Source: Caulobacter soli (GTDB lineage Bacteria; Pseudomonadota; Alphaproteobacteria; Caulobacterales; Caulobacteraceae). Taken from it: DNA of 64,000 bases. The notes under the pieces are model-generated. The model had not been told where the DNA came from. It ran no database searches and worked only from the letters and a program-made list of their open reading frames with translations. The stretch's first letter is position 1. Every line of letters starts with the position of its first letter. Below are positions 60,600-64,000 of the stretch, in pieces. The DNA lies in assembly GCF_011045195.1 (NCBI RefSeq), contig NZ_CP049199.1, forward strand, positions 930,001 through 994,000. Direction: 5' to 3'. Made by a program: the position numbers and the translations under genes.

Positions 60600-61574
60600 T
60601 CACGCCAGCAGCACCACCTTGCCCACGTGCTCGCCCGCCTCCAGGTGCGCGTGGGCGGCGGCGGCGTCTTCCAGGGGGAAGCTCGCATCGATCAAGGGCT
60701 TCAGCTTGCCCGCCGCGATCCACGGCCAGACGATCCGCTCGACCTCGCCGGCCAGGCGGGCCTTCTCGTCGGCGGGGCGGGGACGCAGGGTCGAGCCGGT
60801 GATCACCGCGCGCTTCTGCATGATCTTCATCACCGGCGCCTCCAGCACCGGCCCGGCCAGGGCGGCGATGTAGACGATGCGGCCGCCGGTGTTCAGGGCG
60901 TCCAGGTTCTTGTCGAAATAGCTGGCCCCGACCATGTCGAGCACCACATCGACCCCGCCGGCCGCCTTGGCGATCTGCGCGAAGTCCTCGGTCTTGGCGT
61001 CGACGGCGATGTCGGCGCCCAGGGCCAGGGCCTGGGCCTTCTTGTCGGCGCCGCGGCCGGTGGTGATCACCCGCGCGCCGTGCGCCTTGGCCATGGCGAT
61101 CGCCGTTGTCCCGATACCGGACGTTGCGCCATGGATCAGCAGGGTCTCGCCAGGCTTGAGCGCGCCATGTTCGAACACATTGGCGAATACCGTGAACACG
61201 GTTTCGGGCAGGGCGGCGGCGTGGGCGAAGTCGAAACCGTCGGGAATGGGCAGGGCGTGGCGGGCGTCGACCACGGCGTATTGCGCATAGCCGCCGCCGC
61301 CCAGCAGGGCGCAGACCTTGTCGCCGGCCTTCCAGCGTCCTGATCCAGCCACGACTTCGCCAGCGACCTCCAGGCCCAGCGTGGTCGGGGCGCCGGGCGG
61401 CGGCGGATAGAAGCCCAGGCGCTGCAGCAGGTCCGGGCGGTTCACGCCGGCGGCCCGCACGCGGATCAGGATCTGGCCGGGGCCCGGCCGCGGGCGCGCC
61501 ACGGTCTCGGGACGGAGCGCGTCGGCCGCCCCCTTGCCGCCTTCGATGGCGATGGCGGTCATGGTCTCGGACAT
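60600..61574 (-). CDS. NAD(P)H quinone oxidoreductase (zeta-crystallin family)
   Basis: The 324-residue protein has GVNRPDLLQRLGFYPPPPGAP, LGLEVAGEVVAGSG and the Rossmann motif LLIHGATSGIGTTAIAMAKAHGA, typical of PIG3/quinone oxidoreductases. It has no zinc site. It probably reduces quinones or enones with NADPH. Confidence 0.85.
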   Translation of the reverse strand: MSETMTAIAIEGGKGAADALRPETVARPRPGPGQILIRVRAAGVNRPDLLQRLGFYPPPPGAPTTLGLEVAGEVVAGSGRWKAGDKVCALLGGGGYAQYAVVDARHALPIPDGFDFAHAAALPETVFTVFANVFEHGALKPGETLLIHGATSGIGTTAIAMAKAHGARVITTGRGADKKAQALALGADIAVDAKTEDFAQIAKAAGGVDVVLDMVGASYFDKNLDALNTGGRIVYIAALAGPVLEAPVMKIMQKRAVITGSTLRPRPADEKARLAGEVERIVWPWIAAGKLKPLIDASFPLEDAAAAHAHLEAGEHVGKVVLLA

Positions 61575-61662
61575 GGCGGATCATCCCGTGAGGCTTGCGT
61601 CGCGCCCTTGGTAGGCGTCAGATGCCGGATCGAAAAGGGGTCGAGCAAGGGAGACCGATCCG

Positions 61663-61869
61663 ATGATGGAAGAACCGGTCGAGCCGCGCGCTTTCCGCGG
61701 CGACGCGTTGAACGCCACCACGCATGAGGACCTGGACACCTACGGCGTGGCCGAACTGGAAGAACGTATCGAGGCGCTGGAAGCGGAGATCACCCGCACC
61801 CGCGCCCAGCTCAGCAAGAAAAAGGCGGGACGCGACGCGGCCAATGCGCTGTTTGGTCGCCTGGACTAA
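61663..61869 (+). CDS. DUF1192 protein
   Basis: The 68-residue protein has the DUF1192 core (LDTYGVAELEERIEALEAEITRTRAQLSKKKAGRDAANALF), a coiled coil. GGGAG precedes the ATG. Function unknown; it is upstream of rcdA. Confidence 0.78.
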   Translation: MMEEPVEPRAFRGDALNATTHEDLDTYGVAELEERIEALEAEITRTRAQLSKKKAGRDAANALFGRLD

Positions 61870-61974
61870 CGATCGGTTTACGCTACAGGCGGACTCTCGG
61901 CTCCGCCTGACTCGGATACCGGCCTCGCGCCGGACTTTGGGGGAGGGGTGGTCGCGAAACGGGACGATCACGTC

Positions 61975-61989
61975 TGGCACGGGGGTTGC
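61975..61989 (+). promoter_or_regulatory. Sigma-54 (-24/-12) promoter upstream of rcdA
   Basis: TGGCAC-GGGGG-TTGC is a perfect match to the sigma-54 consensus with the correct spacing. Transcription would begin near 62001, about 45 bases before the rcdA ATG at 62046. A GGGGG/CCCCC inverted repeat overlaps the site at 61981-61997. Confidence 0.65.
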
Positions 61990-62045
61990 AGTCCCCCTGT
62001 CTGGCGAGACCGTCTCGCGGCCTTTCGAAGGGGCAATGAGTAGCT

Positions 62046-62552
62046 ATGACCGAGTTGAACGTGGCCGCGGCGCCCTGGCGCGCTGGCGTCATCCAGGATT
62101 TCGCTCGCTCCGAGCTGTTTGATCGCACGTTCGAGGAAGGCATGACGCTGGTCGAGGAGACCGCCGCTTATCTCGACGGCGCGGGTCGTCACGACAGCAA
62201 GATCCTCTCGCGCAACGCCGCCCTGGCCTATGCCAGCGAAAGCATGCGCCTGACGACCCGACTGATGCAGGTGGCCTCGTGGCTGCTGGTCCAGCGCGCG
62301 GTCAAGGAAGGCGAGATGGCCGCCGAGGCCGCCTGCGCCGACAACTACCGCCTGGGCCTGGAAGCCGGCGAACCGGCTCCGGTCGAGGACCTGCCCTTCG
62401 GCCTGGTCAATCTGCTGCAGCGCTCCGAGCGCCTGTACGAGCGCGTCCGCCACCTGGACAAGCGCATGTATGTCGAAGCCGGGGAGGTCGAAGCCCCCCG
62501 CCCGGTGCAAGCCCACTTCGACCGGCTCAGCGCGGCGTTCGGCGCGGCGTAA
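62046..62552 (+). CDS. rcdA: ClpXP adaptor RcdA (DUF1465)
   Basis: RcdA is part of the ClpXP adaptor hierarchy in Caulobacter: with CpdR it delivers substrates such as TacA, and with PopA it delivers CtrA. The 168-residue helical protein has the DUF1465 pattern: FARSELFDRTFEEGMTLVEETAAYLDG, SRNAALAYASESMRLTTRLMQVASWLLVQRAVKEGE, and a C-terminal part with DNYRLG. The length fits RcdA. A sigma-54-type promoter lies directly upstream. Confidence 0.9.
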   Translation: MTELNVAAAPWRAGVIQDFARSELFDRTFEEGMTLVEETAAYLDGAGRHDSKILSRNAALAYASESMRLTTRLMQVASWLLVQRAVKEGEMAAEAACADNYRLGLEAGEPAPVEDLPFGLVNLLQRSERLYERVRHLDKRMYVEAGEVEAPRPVQAHFDRLSAAFGAA

Positions 62553-62559
62553 GCCGCGC

Positions 62560-62705
62560 CTCTTCCCCCCGCGGGGGAAGACGACCGCGAAGCGGTCCGT
62601 AGGGGGCAAGTGTTAGCCGCGCTGTCGCTAACCCTTGTCCGCCTTACCGCTCCCCACTTGCCCCCACCTGGCGGCTGCGCCGCCTGTCCGTCCCCGTAGG
62701 GGGCG
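62560..62705. repeat. Inverted intergenic repeat pair, family B
   Basis: CTTCCCCC...GGGGGAAG with ACCGCGAAGCGGT and GGGGGCAAGTG is followed at 62650-62705 by the inverse CACTTGCCCCCACC with a GGCGGCTGCGCCGCC hairpin. Same unit as at 51460 and 57221. Confidence 0.75.
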
Positions 62706-62716
62706 GATTAAACAGA

Positions 62717-62749
62717 AAAGGCCGGCCCGCGAACGCGGAGCCGGCCTTT
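62717..62749. terminator. Bidirectional terminator between rcdA and rpmE
   Basis: AAAGGCCGGC pairs with GCCGGCCTTT; on the minus strand TTTTCTGTTT follows. Confidence 0.8.
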
Positions 62750-62780
62750 CGTCGCCCTTACGGCGAGAAGCGTGAAACGC

Positions 62781-63008
62781 TTACTTCTTGGCGGTGAAGC
62801 CGGCGAACTTCGCGTTGAAGCGCGAAACGCGGCCGCCACGGTCCAGCATCTGGCTGTTGCCGCCGGTCCAGGCCGGGTGCACGCGCGGATCGATGTCCAG
62901 CGCCAGCGTCGCGCCTTCTTTCCCGTAGGTCGAACGGGTCTGATAGTTCGAACCGTCGGTCAGGGTGACGGTGATGAAGTGATAGTCGGGGTGAATGTCT
63001 TGTTTCAT
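62781..63008 (-). CDS. rpmE: 50S ribosomal protein L31
   Basis: The 75-residue protein begins [29 protein letters not shown] and ends [11 protein letters not shown], the L31 pattern. The zinc-ligand Cys pairs of zinc-type L31 are absent, so this is a Cys-less form. The start at 63008 is chosen by family start; a 4-residue longer reading is possible. Confidence 0.92.
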   Translation of the reverse strand: MKQDIHPDYHFITVTLTDGSNYQTRSTYGKEGATLALDIDPRVHPAWTGGNSQMLDRGGRVSRFNAKFAGFTAKK

Positions 63009-63124
63009 CGGGCGATCCAACCGACTTGAAGCGGCGTGTAATGTGGGCGGGGGCCGAACCTTGCGGTGGCTCTCGGAGACGCGCGGCTATAAAGAAAGCG
63101 CGCGAATTTGGCAAGGGACAGTTG

Positions 63125-64000
63125 ATGAGTGACGTGAACGCGGGCGAGATTTCGGCCGAGGGCAGGCCGAGCGCGGGCGCAGAGTTGGTCCAGACCCTGG
63201 CCGAAGCCGCCAACCGCCGGCCGCGCCGCAAGGACATCCGTCCGCTGGCTCATCTGCTGCCTTTCGTGCGCCGCCACGTGGGCGACGCGCTGGCCGCGGG
63301 CTTCTTCCTGCTGTTCTCGACGGGCGCCAGCCTGGGCCTCACCGCCGCCTTCAAGGGCGTGGTGGACAAGGGTTTCGCCAAGGGGTCGGGCGACGCGCTC
63401 AACGCCGCTTTCATCGGCCTGGCCGGCGTGGCCCTGGTGCTGGCCGTGGCCACCTCGCTGCGGTTCTTCTTCGTCACGCGCCTGGGCGAGCGGGTGGTCG
63501 CCGACCTGCGCCGTGCGCTCTATGGCCACACCCTGACCCTGGACCCGGCTTTCTTCCTGAAGACCCGCACCGGCGAGGTGCTGTCGCGGATGACCACCGA
63601 CATCACCATCATCGAGCAACTGGTGGGGGCCAGCGTCTCGATCGCCCTGCGCAATACGCTGAGCCTGATCGGCGGCCTGGGCTACATGGCCTTCGTCAGT
63701 CCCAAGCTGGCGGGCTTCATCGTGCTGCTGGTGCCGGTGATCCTGGCGCCGATCTTCCTGATGGGCCGCAATGTGCGCAAGCTGTCGGTCACCGCCCAGG
63801 ACAAGTTCGCCGACGCGGTCGGCTATGCCGGCGAGAGCCTGGACGCGCTGGACACCGTCCAGGCTTTCGGGCGCGAGGCGGCCGCCGACACCCGGTTCGG
63901 CGGAGCGGTCGAGTCCGCCTACAAGGCCTCGGTCAAGCGGATCCGGGCCCGGGCCAGCATGACGGCCGTGGTGATGATCCTGGCCTTCGGCGGCATCGCC
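63125..64000 (+). CDS. ABC transporter, fused permease/ATPase (partial)
   Basis: The open frame runs off the window end without a stop. The 292 residues seen hold a polar N-terminus, then the first membrane domain of an exporter (FFLLFSTGASLGLTAAFKGVVDKGF, LRFFFVTRLGERVVADLRRALYGHTLTLDPAFF, TGEVLSRMTTDITIIEQLVG). This matches the MsbA/ATM1-type exporter family. AAGGGAC lies just before the ATG. The ATP-binding half is outside the window. Confidence 0.85.
   Translation, partial: MSDVNAGEISAEGRPSAGAELVQTLAEAANRRPRRKDIRPLAHLLPFVRRHVGDALAAGFFLLFSTGASLGLTAAFKGVVDKGFAKGSGDALNAAFIGLAGVALVLAVATSLRFFFVTRLGERVVADLRRALYGHTLTLDPAFFLKTRTGEVLSRMTTDITIIEQLVGASVSIALRNTLSLIGGLGYMAFVSPKLAGFIVLLVPVILAPIFLMGRNVRKLSVTAQDKFADAVGYAGESLDALDTVQAFGREAAADTRFGGAVESAYKASVKRIRARASMTAVVMILAFGGIA

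Overview
The window looks like chromosome from a Caulobacter-type alphaproteobacterium (Caulobacterales), carrying the right-hand part of an integrated mobilizable element. The host call rests on very GC-rich coding DNA and a set of recognisable genes: gapR (89-residue DUF2312 protein), a TacA-like sigma-54 response regulator, rcdA (DUF1465), a TrcR-type DUF1013 protein, UrcA proteins, an OmpA-type porin with a polyproline hinge, and a split pntAA/pntAB/pntB transhydrogenase. No tRNA, rRNA or CRISPR array was found.

Region 1 (1 to about 16.9 kb) is the accessory element; its left end lies outside the window. A transfer module is split across both sides. On one side are a serine recombinase, a HEPN-like protein and a coupling ATPase without membrane segments next to a small membrane protein (1.1-4.4 kb). 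On the other are a three-His relaxase and a MobC-like accessory protein, start-stop coupled (14.7-16.4 kb). Between them lies lower-GC cargo. This comprises a divergent promoter region with four helically phased 8-bp repeats, an apparent two-gene operon of a six-repeat HREDGPA protein and a STAND-type NTPase, a stand-alone serine-recombinase catalytic domain, a strongly hairpinned intergenic segment (8872-9085), a MucR-like regulator without the usual zinc-ligand Cys, a CHAT-type Cys protease candidate with a small overlapping upstream ORF, and several orphan proteins. STAND NTPase, CHAT protease and HEPN families are common in phage-defence and programmed-death systems, so this cargo is the best place to look for an undescribed system. 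That is inference from families and position.

Region 2 (17-34 kb) is core chromosome: a cell-wall amidase operon, an OmpA-family porin, mnmC, a lipoprotein, motA, an MFS transporter, a porin-like protein, an MltB-type transglycosylase, rpmJ with a HAD hydrolase, a hydroxyisobutyrate-dehydrogenase-family enzyme, gapR and tacA. Region 3 (34-49 kb) holds an M3 oligopeptidase, an ABC1 kinase, a pirin, an ECF sigma factor with a membrane partner, a thioesterase, hydrolases, a family-9 glycosyltransferase, an aa3 oxidase small subunit, the pnt operon with a methyltransferase-like gene between pntAB and pntB, and tandem UrcA genes. Region 4 (49-64 kb) holds an M23 peptidase, rpsU, a COQ9 homologue, an Asp/Glu racemase, purEK, a GGDEF protein, an OsmC protein, two DUF465 proteins, ubiX, trcR, an orphan lower-GC metalloprotease, a quinone oxidoreductase, rcdA, rpmE and the start of an ABC transporter.

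The most notable core-genome observation is a canonical -24/-12 (sigma-54) promoter sequence directly upstream of rcdA. TacA is a sigma-54 activator, and in Caulobacter its ClpXP proteolysis depends on RcdA, so a feedback loop is possible. At least four families of palindromic intergenic repeats are scattered through the core part, often as inverted pairs.
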